Source: Congeria kusceri | Taxonomy: Eukaryota; Mollusca; Bivalvia; Myida; Dreissenidae | Reading direction: 5' to 3' | Assembly: GCA_027627225.1 (NCBI GenBank) | Contig: CM051033.1 | Location: 10,154,558 to 10,218,557, forward strand | DNA: 64,000 nt | Shown: positions 60,101-64,000 of the stretch, piece by piece | Numbering within the stretch: position 1 is the stretch's first letter | Layout of the letters: each line of letters opens with the position of its first letter | The notes under the pieces: generated by a model | Database searches by the model: none | Told to the model about the DNA's origin: nothing | What the model saw: the letters and a program-made list of their open reading frames with translations, nothing else | Program-made: the position numbers and the translations under genes

Positions 60101-61546
60101 AAAAGTCAGGGTGTGAAACAAATCAAAATGTAGTTCTGTTGCATTGCATCAATTGGAGATTTAAATGGTGGTGACGAAATACACGTCTTTGAATTAAAAT
60201 GGAAACTGTGTTACGAGGGAACACTTATTGGAAATTAACATGATTATTACATTCAATATGGATTAGTGTGTGTTGTTGTTAAAGGCTGGCTTTCACTTTC
60301 AGAACAAGGTACACAATAATTTATTTTTATTTCTTTGAAAATTTGAGCCGACCAATTACTCATTTGAAACGGTCAATTTGGCCGGCGGCCGGCTCTTAAT
60401 GACAACCCTGTGTGAGGGGCCTTGTAACTGTGAACCAACAAGTGTGAGGGGCCTTGTAACTGTGAACCAACAAGTGTGAGGGGCCTTGCAACTGTGAACC
60501 AACAAGTGTGAGGGGCCTTGTAACTGTGGACCTGTGTGAGGGCCCTTGTAACTGTGGACCTGTGTGAGGGGCCTTGTAACTGTGGACCTGTGTGAGGGGC
60601 CTTGTAACTGTGAACCAACAAAAACAAAGCAGTGCATATTTGTCATTACTTACTTATGCACAGAACTGCACCTTTACAAAAACTTGACTAAGTAACTATG
60701 TTAAGTACAGATACATTTTGTTATCTTGAAGTTGCTTGAAAGATGGCGCACATATCCAAAGATGGCGCATCCAAAAAGACTCTTAAATTAGTAATAAATC
60801 TGAGTGTGTTTTGGCAATGGTCCAGACTTTCTAGTCCTGAACGAAGTCACGAAACAAAATAGGTCAAACAGTCAGATTTACCAACAAAAAATAAAATAAT
60901 AATCAAATAAACAGTTCAGGAGATTCGTGCATCCGTCTATTGCAAGTGTACTTACTGAAGAAGTTCTATCACATCTTCCAACAAAAACTCTTCCACAGGA
61001 AAAGTGTAGCCGGGTATGTTGAACATTGGACAATTGTCTGAAAAATAGATTGCAAAGAAATGTTAAGGCACATGATAAACAACTACACTTGCAAATATTG
61101 CACTGAACTTGATTAATGCAGGTTGATCTTAAAAAAAACAACTGTGAACTTGCAACAACTTTACTTGGATCATGCGAAAAGGACTTTGTTTAATACGTTG
61201 CCTTTATGAAATAATACGTAGAAGCCAAAAGGTTTGATTTTGAAAAAATCCATGTCATTGTGCAAAACTTTCCCCAGAAAATGTCGAAAAATTCCACTTC
61301 TTTTTTTATTATTTCAGCAATTTTAGCAGTCACTGGCTATTTTTGGCTGCTGACACAGTAAACTACATTTTGAACTCACTAAAATACTTGGAGAAAGCCT
61401 CTGCGTTCAGCGTTGCGCTCATCAGGACCAGTTTCAGGTCGGATCTGCAGGTCAGGATGTCCTTGAGAACAATGATGAGGAAGTCTGACAGCAGGTCACG
61501 CTCGTGGATCTCGTCCAGGATGATGTGTGTGGCGTGAGATAACTGC
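32998..61546 (-). CDS. DHX36: DEAH-box helicase, DHX36 (RHAU)-like, 3' part of gene
   Basis: Eighteen exons (each listed separately) join in frame to 672 residues and a stop. All introns have GT/AG ends and all phases match. DHX36-type enzymes are ATP-dependent 3'-to-5' helicases that unwind G-quadruplex DNA and RNA. Seen in order: DEIH box (motif II), MSATLNAE (III), [28 protein letters not shown] (V), RQRRGRAGR (VI), winged-helix and ratchet region ([32 protein letters not shown]) and OB-fold ([18 protein letters not shown]). The [21 protein letters not shown] and VDDWI context fits DHX36 better than DHX29 or DHX57. The N-terminal glycine-rich and DHX36-specific motif and motif I must lie past 64000. 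The last four exons occur twice (25.6-30.0 and 33.0-37.3 kb). Introns are full of copies of exon edges. Confidence 0.88.
33622..33699 (-). CDS. DHX36: Helicase exon q (copy B)
   Basis: Reads [18 protein letters not shown] then PETVTLVK, phase 0, donor GTGAGA. Identical to copy A at the base level by eye. Confidence 0.93.
34119..34361. mobile_element. 243-bp MITE, copy B
   Basis: Duplicate of the MITE at 26604-26846 with the same ends. Confidence 0.85.
34384..34458 (-). CDS. DHX36: Helicase exon p (copy B): LLFFGGDI
   Basis: Reads [20 protein letters not shown] then IKKIS, phase 0, acceptor TCTGACAG, donor GTAAGT. It differs from copy A at both end residues. Confidence 0.93.
34592..34768. 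mobile_element. Foldback element copy 2 in duplication copy B, 5'-deleted
   Basis: Only the part from CCGGGATGGCACTTTCCGC to TTCCCACGACACGCC remains. The deletion joins GAGCCAAATATT directly to CCGGGATGG. Confidence 0.8.
35685..35762 (-). pseudogene. tRNA-Asp-like sequence, copy B
   Basis: Duplicate of 28402-28478, unchanged in boxes A and B. Confidence 0.6.
36294..36525. mobile_element. Foldback element copy 3 in duplication copy B
   Basis: Counterpart of 29010-29243 with small private deletions (CATACAAGTGGAGTGCC). Confidence 0.85.
36746..36795 (-). repeat. Copy of a helicase exon's 3' edge plus donor (copy B)
   Basis: Same as 29466-29515. The donor GTAAGT is kept. In this copy it is downstream of the exon used by the main gene. 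Confidence 0.85.
36804..37131. mobile_element. TIR element between duplicated exon edges (copy B)
   Basis: Counterpart of 29524-29844, with an 8-base insertion (CACTGATA region) and a TTGTTTAATCC change at the right end. Confidence 0.65.
37159..37279 (-). CDS. DHX36: Helicase exon o (copy B, used by main gene)
   Basis: It completes a serine and reads [20 protein letters not shown] then [20 protein letters not shown], phase 0 out, donor GTAAGT. LFPGSV matches the LHP.SV position of relatives. Confidence 0.92.
37470..37800. other. Intron sequence, nothing seen
   Basis: AT-rich single-copy sequence between the right edge of the large duplication and exon n. No element ends or open frames worth naming. 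Confidence 0.4.
37846..37933 (-). CDS. DHX36: Helicase exon n: OB-fold start
   Basis: Reads [20 protein letters not shown] then IRKLPKNKW, acceptor GTTTTCCAG, donor AG|GTGCGT, phase 2 out. [10 protein letters not shown] is a strong DEAH/RHA signature. This is the last single-copy exon. Confidence 0.93.
38046..38443. mobile_element. Element with GTCGCCTGACG / AGTCAGGCGAC ends
   Basis: The left end ATGTGTCGCCTGACGCCGG and right end CGCCTAGTCAGGCGACACA are inverted. The interior has TTACAAAGGGCAATAACTCC and ends with GGACGCCGCCACCGCTGACA, a typical mollusc dispersed-repeat layout. Inside the intron between exons m and n. Confidence 0.6.
38444..39925. other. Intron sequence with minor repeats
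   Basis: It contains TATGCCCTCCGTAGGGGGCC near 38742 (end of a dispersed repeat) and a 28-bp two-copy tandem, ATTTTCTAGATAAAATGCAA then TACT, at 38992-39050. No gene. Confidence 0.4.
39926..40672 (-). repeat. Seven tandem copies of the exon m donor edge (about 100-115 bp units)
   Basis: Each unit repeats AGGGAGAGACACATTAACCA, GAGGCCAATGTCAACTCT and the donor region. Units start near 39926, 40026, 40134, 40234, 40336, 40446 and 40557. The unit near 40446 keeps a perfect CTCTG|GTAAGAAC donor. Others read TAGGAAC. Open minus-strand frames in the array are a by-product. Confidence 0.9.
40673..40772 (-). CDS. DHX36: Helicase exon m
   Basis: Reads [20 protein letters not shown] then [13 protein letters not shown], acceptor AATTAAG, donor G|GTAAGA, phase 1. 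Its second half is repeated seven times at 39926-40672. Confidence 0.9.
40957..41150. repeat. Compound trinucleotide microsatellite
   Basis: Runs of (AAT)n, (ATT)n, (CTG)n, (CTA)n, (AAT)n and (ATC)n follow one another and end about 50 bases from the exon l donor. Open frames of leucine or isoleucine here are artefacts. Confidence 0.9.
41200..41277 (-). CDS. DHX36: Helicase exon l
   Basis: Reads [20 protein letters not shown] then SDSTLV, phase 0, acceptor GTTTCTTCAG, donor GTACAT. A long microsatellite lies just 3' of the donor. Confidence 0.92.
41490..41660. repeat. Two-copy intronic tandem repeat
   Basis: GGTAATTTCTAAACT...TAAAATGCA and AAGTTTGAAAC.TGTA followed by AAGTGTGTAG occur twice, about 85 bp apart. 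Confidence 0.7.
41937..42023 (-). CDS. DHX36: Helicase exon k
   Basis: Reads [20 protein letters not shown] then HITLVKAYS, phase 0, acceptor CTTCTCAG, donor GTAAGT. SDH..L..A is conserved in this family. Confidence 0.92.
42150..42410 (-). repeat. Dispersed repeat family copy 3 (inverted)
   Basis: On the minus strand it begins CCCCCGATCAAAGATGGCGG then GGTATATTTGG, with GGTCGATCTGTCAGGAGACC. It belongs to the family at 14475-14890. Confidence 0.65.
42462..42635 (-). CDS. DHX36: Helicase exon j: ratchet (HA2) region
   Basis: Reads [20 protein letters not shown] then [20 protein letters not shown] and [18 protein letters not shown], phase 0, acceptor TTTTTAG, donor GTAAGA. LGKHLA..P and [10 protein letters not shown] are family signatures. 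Confidence 0.95.
42622..42765 (-). repeat. Short copies of the exon j acceptor edge
   Basis: AAGGGCATTCTAAAAATAGA at the exon is echoed as AAGGCATTCTAAAAATATA (42651) and AAAGGCATTCTAAATTTAGA (42737). On the minus strand each reads T-rich then TAGAATGCC, i.e. the acceptor and first codons. Confidence 0.65.
42779..42955. mobile_element. Foldback element copy, 3'-truncated
   Basis: It begins ATGTCGTGGGAAAACCAGGC and has GTAAAGTGTTGTCCCGGGTC, the palindrome CAGTCCGCACAGGCTG and GTTTAGAAGAGACTTCC. It breaks off after GTCGTCCCCAATTAGGG where the exon i array begins. Confidence 0.85.
42960..43602 (-). repeat. Eight tandem copies of the exon i donor edge (81-82 bp units)
   Basis: Each unit reads, on the minus strand, GCAGCTGTAGAGAGGGCCAT, TGTCAACTTACAAGATCTG and GTATGGGCTTAGT.ACCCAAT. 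The exon's own last 13 codons are therefore reproduced. Most copies keep GT at the donor; two have ATATGG instead. Small differences (AGGTCCTG, TAGCCC) distinguish copies. Confidence 0.95.
43603..43701 (-). CDS. DHX36: Helicase exon i
   Basis: Reads [20 protein letters not shown] then [13 protein letters not shown], phase 0 both sides, acceptor CTTGCAG, donor GTATGG. The donor half is the seed of an eight-copy 81-bp array downstream. Confidence 0.92.
43980..44540 (-). repeat. Dispersed repeat family copy 4 (inverted)
   Basis: On the minus strand it starts CCAAGATGGCGGTGTATATT and holds two to three units with AATATC..GGCCAAG, GGAGTTATGGCCCTTGATT and CTCCAACAGTTTTCAT. Confidence 0.65.
44575..45081 (-). 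repeat. Array derived from the exon h donor edge
   Basis: The exon end and donor (GCCTTACCGTCAAG|GTAATG) recur as GCCATACTATCAAG|GTAACA near 44691, GCCTTACCATCAAGTTAACA near 44751, and more diverged units at about 60-68 bp spacing. A homogeneous 69-bp block with CCGATACTTCTGAGGCAAGG is repeated three times at 44780-44970. Confidence 0.8.
45082..45199 (-). CDS. DHX36: Helicase exon h: winged-helix start
   Basis: Reads [20 protein letters not shown] then [19 protein letters not shown], acceptor CCCTCCAG, donor GTAATG, phase 0 out. Its donor edge is echoed many times at 44.58-45.08 kb. Confidence 0.93.
45715..45970. repeat. 23-bp minisatellite, 11 copies
   Basis: The unit is CACTGACGGTGTATATCCC with ATAC or GTAC. 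Four adjacent units share the CGTACC variant. Because 23 is not a multiple of three, all three minus frames stay open and give spurious ORFs. Confidence 0.95.
46113..46319. mobile_element. Foldback element copy 7 area (near exon g)
   Basis: Ends TATGAGGCATGTCATGGGAA and TTCCCACAACATGCCTCATA are inverted. The right end lies about 40 bases from the exon g donor. Confidence 0.85.
46360..46503 (-). CDS. DHX36: Helicase exon g: motifs V end and VI
   Basis: Reads [20 protein letters not shown], later [20 protein letters not shown] with the arginine split over the phase-2 donor CG|GTGAGT. The two arginines of QRRGRAGR are the ATP-contacting arginine fingers. Confidence 0.95.
46598..46770 (-). repeat. 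Degenerate units related to the exon g acceptor edge
   Basis: ATGACATCTATGGTCGATGG and ATGACATCTACTGTAGTTGG resemble the exon start AACGTCATCTATGGTAATGC, followed by AAAAGCATTTTGAT.CAA. Units are about 63 bp. Similarity is moderate and the assignment less certain than for exons c, f, i and m. Confidence 0.5.
46880..49740. other. Large AT-rich intron part, no gene seen
   Basis: Between exons f and g. No open frame, TIR or tandem repeat that I can support. Short inverted AT segments at 48850-48985 (TATTTTATTTCACGAG and GGCATAAAATAAAA) are too weak to call. Confidence 0.5.
49871..49991 (-). CDS. DHX36: Helicase exon f: motif V
   Basis: Reads [20 protein letters not shown] then [19 protein letters not shown], acceptor TATTTCAG, donor AG|GTTGGT (a weak +4/+5). 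The first about 30 bases and the acceptor are repeated seven more times upstream in the intron. Confidence 0.9.
49967..50445 (-). repeat. Eight units (exon plus seven copies) of the exon f acceptor edge, about 57 bp
   Basis: On the minus strand each reads CCATATTTCAG|C..CTTACAGAATT then ATCCCCCTTCATTC, so a pyrimidine-rich acceptor plus the exon's first bases are repeated. The four nearest copies are almost identical; distal ones (50258 onward) are longer and diverged. Confidence 0.93.
50667..50942 (+). other. Unassigned 91-codon open frame antisense in a helicase intron
   Basis: After TTATTTTCAG an open frame reads [20 protein letters not shown], with [19 protein letters not shown] and [20 protein letters not shown], then ends in TGA where a dispersed repeat starts. 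Amino acid content is protein-like. It may be an exon of a transposon or a captured gene fragment. No family is recognised. Confidence 0.3.
50925..52025. repeat. Dispersed repeat with about 300-bp double units
   Basis: It alternates TTTTTAGCTCTAGTGGCCAT then TTTGTGCAGTGAGGCGGA and a TTAGCTCTGGCGGCCATCTT variant, with GATTGATCAAGAACTTTTGA and ATATGACAGGAATACAAAAC. Four to five rounds. It ends near CCCAACAACCGCCGGCCCAA. Non-coding. Confidence 0.7.
52567..52657 (-). CDS. DHX36: Helicase exon e: motif IV region
   Basis: Reads [20 protein letters not shown] then [10 protein letters not shown], acceptor CATTGCAG, donor GTAAGT, phase 1 out. GAILVF.PGW is diagnostic of DEAH/RHA helicases. Confidence 0.92.
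53160..53834. other. Intron sequence, nothing seen
   Basis: AT-rich. Short open frames only. A two-copy repeat of about 66 bp (CCCAAT.TATCCCTTTTT...AAATATTTC) lies to its left at 52672-52805. Confidence 0.4.
53835..54815. repeat. Dispersed repeat, about six units of about 165 bp, ending in TATGCCCCC palindrome
   Basis: Units share CTCCGGACATGGTCTATGGC, TTGACCTTTGACCTTTA.GTG and GACATGGTTCTTGTGCACGA. The right end TATGCCCCCCCCCCATAATT then GATGGTGGGGGCATA is an inverted pair and relates it to the element start at 6798. Confidence 0.7.
55203..55305 (-). CDS. DHX36: Helicase exon d
   Basis: Reads [20 protein letters not shown] then [14 protein letters not shown], acceptor TTTATAG, donor GTACGA. 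The KVD..LI..LI.YI pattern is the start of RecA2 in DHX36 relatives. Confidence 0.9.
55880..56634. repeat. 29-bp minisatellite, about 26 copies
   Basis: The unit is TAAGCCACACCCATCCCTCC then TCCCTAATG, with CCAAATG, CCACC and TTAATG variants. A five-unit block of variants is itself repeated (55985-56120 and 56160-56240), which suggests higher-order duplication. It ends against a foldback element. Confidence 0.95.
56643..56907. mobile_element. Foldback element copy 8
   Basis: Full-length: TATGTGGCGCATCGTGATAA to TTCTCACGACGCGCCACATA, with both internal CAGTCCGCACAGGCTAATC-type palindromes preserved. Confidence 0.9.
57038..58282. mobile_element. 1.24-kb hAT-like non-autonomous element with target duplication
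   Basis: Ends AGGAGTGTGGAAA and TTTCCCCACCCCTG are inverted. TGTAAACC flanks both sides (left TGTAAACC at 57031-57038, right at 58283-58290), an 8-bp duplication as expected of hAT elements (one base may be shared with the end). Inner CACTTGTC/GGACAAGTG arms match the small element at 6166-6342. No transposase frame. Confidence 0.75.
58649..58774 (-). CDS. DHX36: Helicase exon c
   Basis: Reads [20 protein letters not shown] then [16 protein letters not shown], a charged insert that is variable among DHX36 relatives. Acceptor CCACAG, donor AG|GTCAGG. Its 5' edge is the seed of repeats at 58830-59065 and 60411-60632. Confidence 0.88.
58830..59065 (-). repeat. Copies of the exon c acceptor edge, left part
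   Basis: The exon edge GCATTGTGTGTGGGGCATCG then TACCTGTGGATGAACAGAA recurs as GCATTGTGTGCAAGGGCCTT then GTAGCGATGAAACAAC, and as AAGGTGCCTCGTACCTGTGG then ACGAACAGAAAG at about 58993. An element insertion at 59066 splits this array from its continuation at 60411. Confidence 0.85.
59066..60410. mobile_element. 1.35-kb TIR element inserted in the exon c array
   Basis: Ends CAGGGTTGTCATTAAGA and TCTTAATGACAACCCTG are perfect 17-bp inverted repeats. The interior is AT-rich with no transposase. The GGCCGGCGGCCGG near the right end is an isolated GC palindrome. Confidence 0.8.
60411..60632 (-). repeat. 26/32-bp minisatellite, continuation of exon c edge array
   Basis: The unit TGTGAGGGGCCTTGTAACTG then TGAACCAACAAG (or the short form ending TGGACC) is the exon c edge TGTGTGGGGCATCGTACCTG then TGGATGAACAG in degenerate form, seven units. 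The last unit continues into AAAACAAAGCAGTG as at exon c. Confidence 0.85.
60956..61037 (-). CDS. DHX36: Helicase exon b
   Basis: Reads [20 protein letters not shown] then DVIELL, phase 1 in and 2 out, donor CA|GTAAGT. This is the conserved linker from RecA1 to RecA2 in the DEAH/RHA family. Confidence 0.92.
61380..61546 (-). CDS. DHX36: Helicase exon a: DEIH and SAT motifs
   Basis: Acceptor CACTTTCAG, then one base completing a split codon, then [20 protein letters not shown], later [18 protein letters not shown] and [16 protein letters not shown], then donor A|GTGAGT. DEIH coordinates Mg-ATP. SAT couples hydrolysis to unwinding. Confidence 0.92.
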
Positions 61547-61612
61547 CTGAAAGTGACAATTGCATGAAAAAAATGCTTGAAAGTAACACAGCCTTTTTGT
61601 CTGAAGAACTAC

Positions 61613-63688
61613 TTAGTGCTGTTCCAGGAAACACGAGGGCCCTGAGGGCCCTAGGACGCTCATCTAAGACCTTGTAACCCAATTAGAATTTGCATCTCCG
61701 AGGTGTCGTTTATTTTTATCCCAGGGGCATAATTTGAAAAATCTTAACAAACATCTGGGCCTTGCGGTTTCAGGTAAAGCTTTTTAAAGTCATTCTGCTA
61801 TTTAAGTCTATATAAACCATGTGACCCTTGGGGTGTGGCCAGATTCGACCCCAGGGGCATACTTTGAACAATGTTTGGAGAGGACCACTATGCAATGTTA
61901 CGTTCTACATATGGGAAAGCTGAGGGCCTTGCCGTTTCAGAGGAGAGGATTTTGAAAGTCATTTTGCTTTTTAAGTCTGTATAAACCATGTGACCCCCTG
62001 GGCGTGACCAGTTTTAACCCCAGGGGCATAATTTGAACAATATTTGTAGAGGACCACATATACATACCAAATATGAAACCTCTAGGCCTTGCGGTTTCAG
62101 AGGATTAGAATTTTAAAGTCATTTTGTGATATAAGTTTATATAAACCATGTGACCCCTGGGGTGTGGTCAGTTTTGACCCATGGGGCATAATTTGAACAA
62201 TCTTTCTAGAGGACCACTATAGGATATTACATGTACATACCAAATACAAAACCTCTGGGCCTTTCAGTTTCAGGAGAAGATTTTTAAAGACAGTTTGCTA
62301 TTTACGTTTATATCAACCATGTGACCCCCAGGGCGTGGCCAGTTTTGACCTCAGGGGCATAATTTGAACAATCTTTGTAGAGGACCACTATACGATGTTA
62401 CATACAAATAAGAAACCTCTGGGCTTTGCGGTTTCTGAGGAAAAGATTTTTAAAGTCATTTTGTTATTTAATTGTATATAAAACATGTGACCCCTGGGGC
62501 GTGGCCAGTTTTGACCATAGGGGCATAAATTGAATAGCATTTGTAGAGGACCACTATAGGATGTTAAATACCAAATATGAAACTTCTAGGCCTTGCAGTT
62601 TCAGAGAAGAAGATTTTTAAAGACACTTTGCTATTTAAGTCTATATAAACCATGTGACCCCCAGGGCGTGGCCAGTTTTGACCCCAGGGGCATAATTTGC
62701 ACAAACTTTGTAAAGGACCACTAAAGGATGTTACAAACCAAATATGAAACCACTGGGCCTTGTGGTGTCAGAGCAGATTTTTAAGGTCATATTGCTATAT
62801 ATTCTATATAAACCATTTGACCCCCGGGCGTGGCCTGTTTTGACCCCAGGGGCATAATTTGAACAAACTTTGTAAAGGACCACTAAAGGATGTTACAAAC
62901 CAAATATGAAACCACTGGGCCTTGCGGTTTCAGAGAATAAGATTTTAAGTCATTTTGCTATATATTCTATATAAACAATGTGACCCCCGGGGCGTGGCCA
63001 GTTTTGACCCCAGGGGCATAATTTGAACAATTTTTGTAGAAGACCACTATAGGATGTTACATACCAAATATGAAACCTCTGGGCCTTGTGGGTTCAGAGG
63101 AGAAGATTTTTAAAGTCATTTTGCTATATATTCTATATAAACCATGTGACCCCCAGGGCGTGGCCAGTTTTGACCCCAGGGGCATCATTTGACCACTCTT
63201 TGTAGAGGACCACTATTGGATGTTACATACCAAATATTAAACCTCTGGGCCCTGCTGTTTCAGAGAAGATTTTTTAAGCTTGCACTTTTAAAATCTATTT
63301 TTAGCTCTGGTGACCTACATATGCAGCGGACTGTAAAACAATTTCAACAACTTTGAAAGAGGGTCACCCAATGATAATTCCTGTGAAGTTTGGTAAAAAT
63401 CTGCCACGTGGTTTAGGAGGAGATGTTGTTTGAATGAAAAGTCGAAGACTGTCGCACGCACGCACGCCCACACGACGGACAACGGGCGATCACAAAAGCT
63501 AACCATGAGCACTTTGTGCTCAGGTGAGCTAAAAATGTGATGGTTGGTGGAATGCCTTTCCAAAAATGGGGTACTACCAACACAACTTTTTTTTTTTTTA
63601 TCCTTTCTATCACCCCCCACCAACCAAATGATATTTTACATCGGCATTCCACCCCCTCGTCACCTTTTTTCCTGGAACAGCCCTAATA
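61613..63688. mobile_element. Outer TIR element containing a second element
   Basis: TAGTGCTGTTCCAGGAAA at the left and TTTCCTGGAACAGCCCTAA at the right are inverted. Just inside the left end, the tandem-core element 61634-63535 is inserted. The remaining outer body is GATGGTTGGTGGAATGCC...GGCATTCCACCCCCTCG. Confidence 0.65.
61634..63535 (-). mobile_element. Tandem-core element, copy 2 (inverted)
   Basis: The left end ACGAGGGCCCTGAGGGCCCT then AGGACGCTCATCTAAG and right end GGCGATCACAAAAGCTAACC then ATGAGCACTTTGTGC and TCAGGTGAGCTAAAAA equal the ends of 8812-9745 in reverse. The core differs: about nine units of about 170 bp with GGGGCATAATTTGAACAATC, GTAGAGGACCACTATAGGAT and CATGTGACCCCTGGGGCGTG. 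Confidence 0.75.
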
Positions 63689-63689
63689 A

Positions 63690-63760
63690 TGTGGTGCATG
63701 ATAACTGTCTGAAAGTGAGAGTGGTTTCACTTATTTTTCTGCAAAACTACTTTGTTATAT
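63690..63760 (-). repeat. Copy of the exon a acceptor edge
   Basis: GTGGTGCATGATAACTGTCT then GAAAGTGAGAG matches GTGGCGTGAGATAACTGCCT then GAAAGTGACAA at exon a (61527-61560), and both continue to a TTTTTCTGCAAAACTACTT / TTTTTGTCTGAAGAACTACTT segment. The nested elements sit between the two. Confidence 0.75.
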
Positions 63761-63821
63761 ATATTATTATATGGCATGAAATTGCCTAATAGTAGCAAGT
63801 CTTTCTTTTCTGTAAAAATAC

Positions 63822-64000
63822 ATATGAGGTGTGTCGTGGGAAAACCTGGCTTAATGCATGTGCGTCAAGTGTTGTCCCGGTTTAGCCTGTGCAGTCCGCA
63901 GTCTACAGTGGATTTATGATTAGAGGGGACTTCCATAACACAGAAAATACCATAAAAGCGTAAAGTGTCGTCCTGGATTAGCCTGTGCGGACTGCACAGG
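63822..64000. mobile_element. Foldback element copy 9, cut by the window end
   Basis: It begins ATATGAGGTGTGTCGTGGGA and has lost part of the central palindrome (CAGTCCGCAGTCTACAGTGG). It runs to base 64000. Confidence 0.85.

Noticed and set aside
61343..61537. Plus-strand open frame over helicase exon a
   Set aside because: It is a shadow of the minus-strand exon encoding DEIHERD.

Overview
This is eukaryotic nuclear DNA, AT-rich and intron-rich, from an animal that is very probably a bivalve mollusc. The evidence is multi-exon genes with GT/AG introns, tRNA-derived SINE-like units, non-LTR retrotransposon remnants, many short TIR elements, and a foldback family that occurs nine times. That family resembles one I remember from Dreissena-type (zebra/quagga mussel) sequence; the genus is recollection, not something I could verify here.

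There are two convincing genes. (1) Plus strand, 267-10936: six phase-compatible exons encode a 623-residue protein I do not recognise. It has a 26-residue motif repeated eight times, a first hydrophobic segment, a cysteine-containing ectodomain-like stretch, a C-terminal transmembrane helix and a short charged tail. (2) Minus strand, about 61546 down to 32998: the 3' two-thirds of a DEAH-box helicase most like DHX36 (RHAU). Eighteen exons, all phase-matched, run from the DEIH box (motif II) through SAT, motif V, the QRRGRAGR motif VI, the winged-helix/ratchet part and the OB-fold to the stop codon. Motif I and the N-terminus lie beyond base 64000.

Layout: 1-10.9 kb is gene 1 with elements in its introns; 10.9-14 kb holds repeats and a broken LINE; 14-21.5 kb is accessory DNA with a TIR element carrying a coding-like fragment and an odd exon/intron-like tandem array; 21.5-37.5 kb holds a tandem duplication of about 7.5 kb containing the last four helicase exons twice; 37.8-61.5 kb is the rest of the helicase gene; 61.6-64 kb is nested repeats.

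The most striking observation is a recurring pattern within the helicase gene. About ten of its eighteen exons have one edge (the last or first few tens of coding bases plus the splice site) copied into the neighbouring intron or 3' flank, often as a tandem array with units of about 57-165 bp. Copies nearest the exon are often the best preserved, and many keep a usable-looking GT or AG. Gene 1 has a related pattern (an exon grown by a 78-bp repeat), and so has the 19.2-19.6 kb array. Exon-edge-seeded repeat growth looks like a local or genome-wide process and a supply of decoy splice sites. Assembly errors in a heterozygous genome remain an alternative, mainly for the large duplication.
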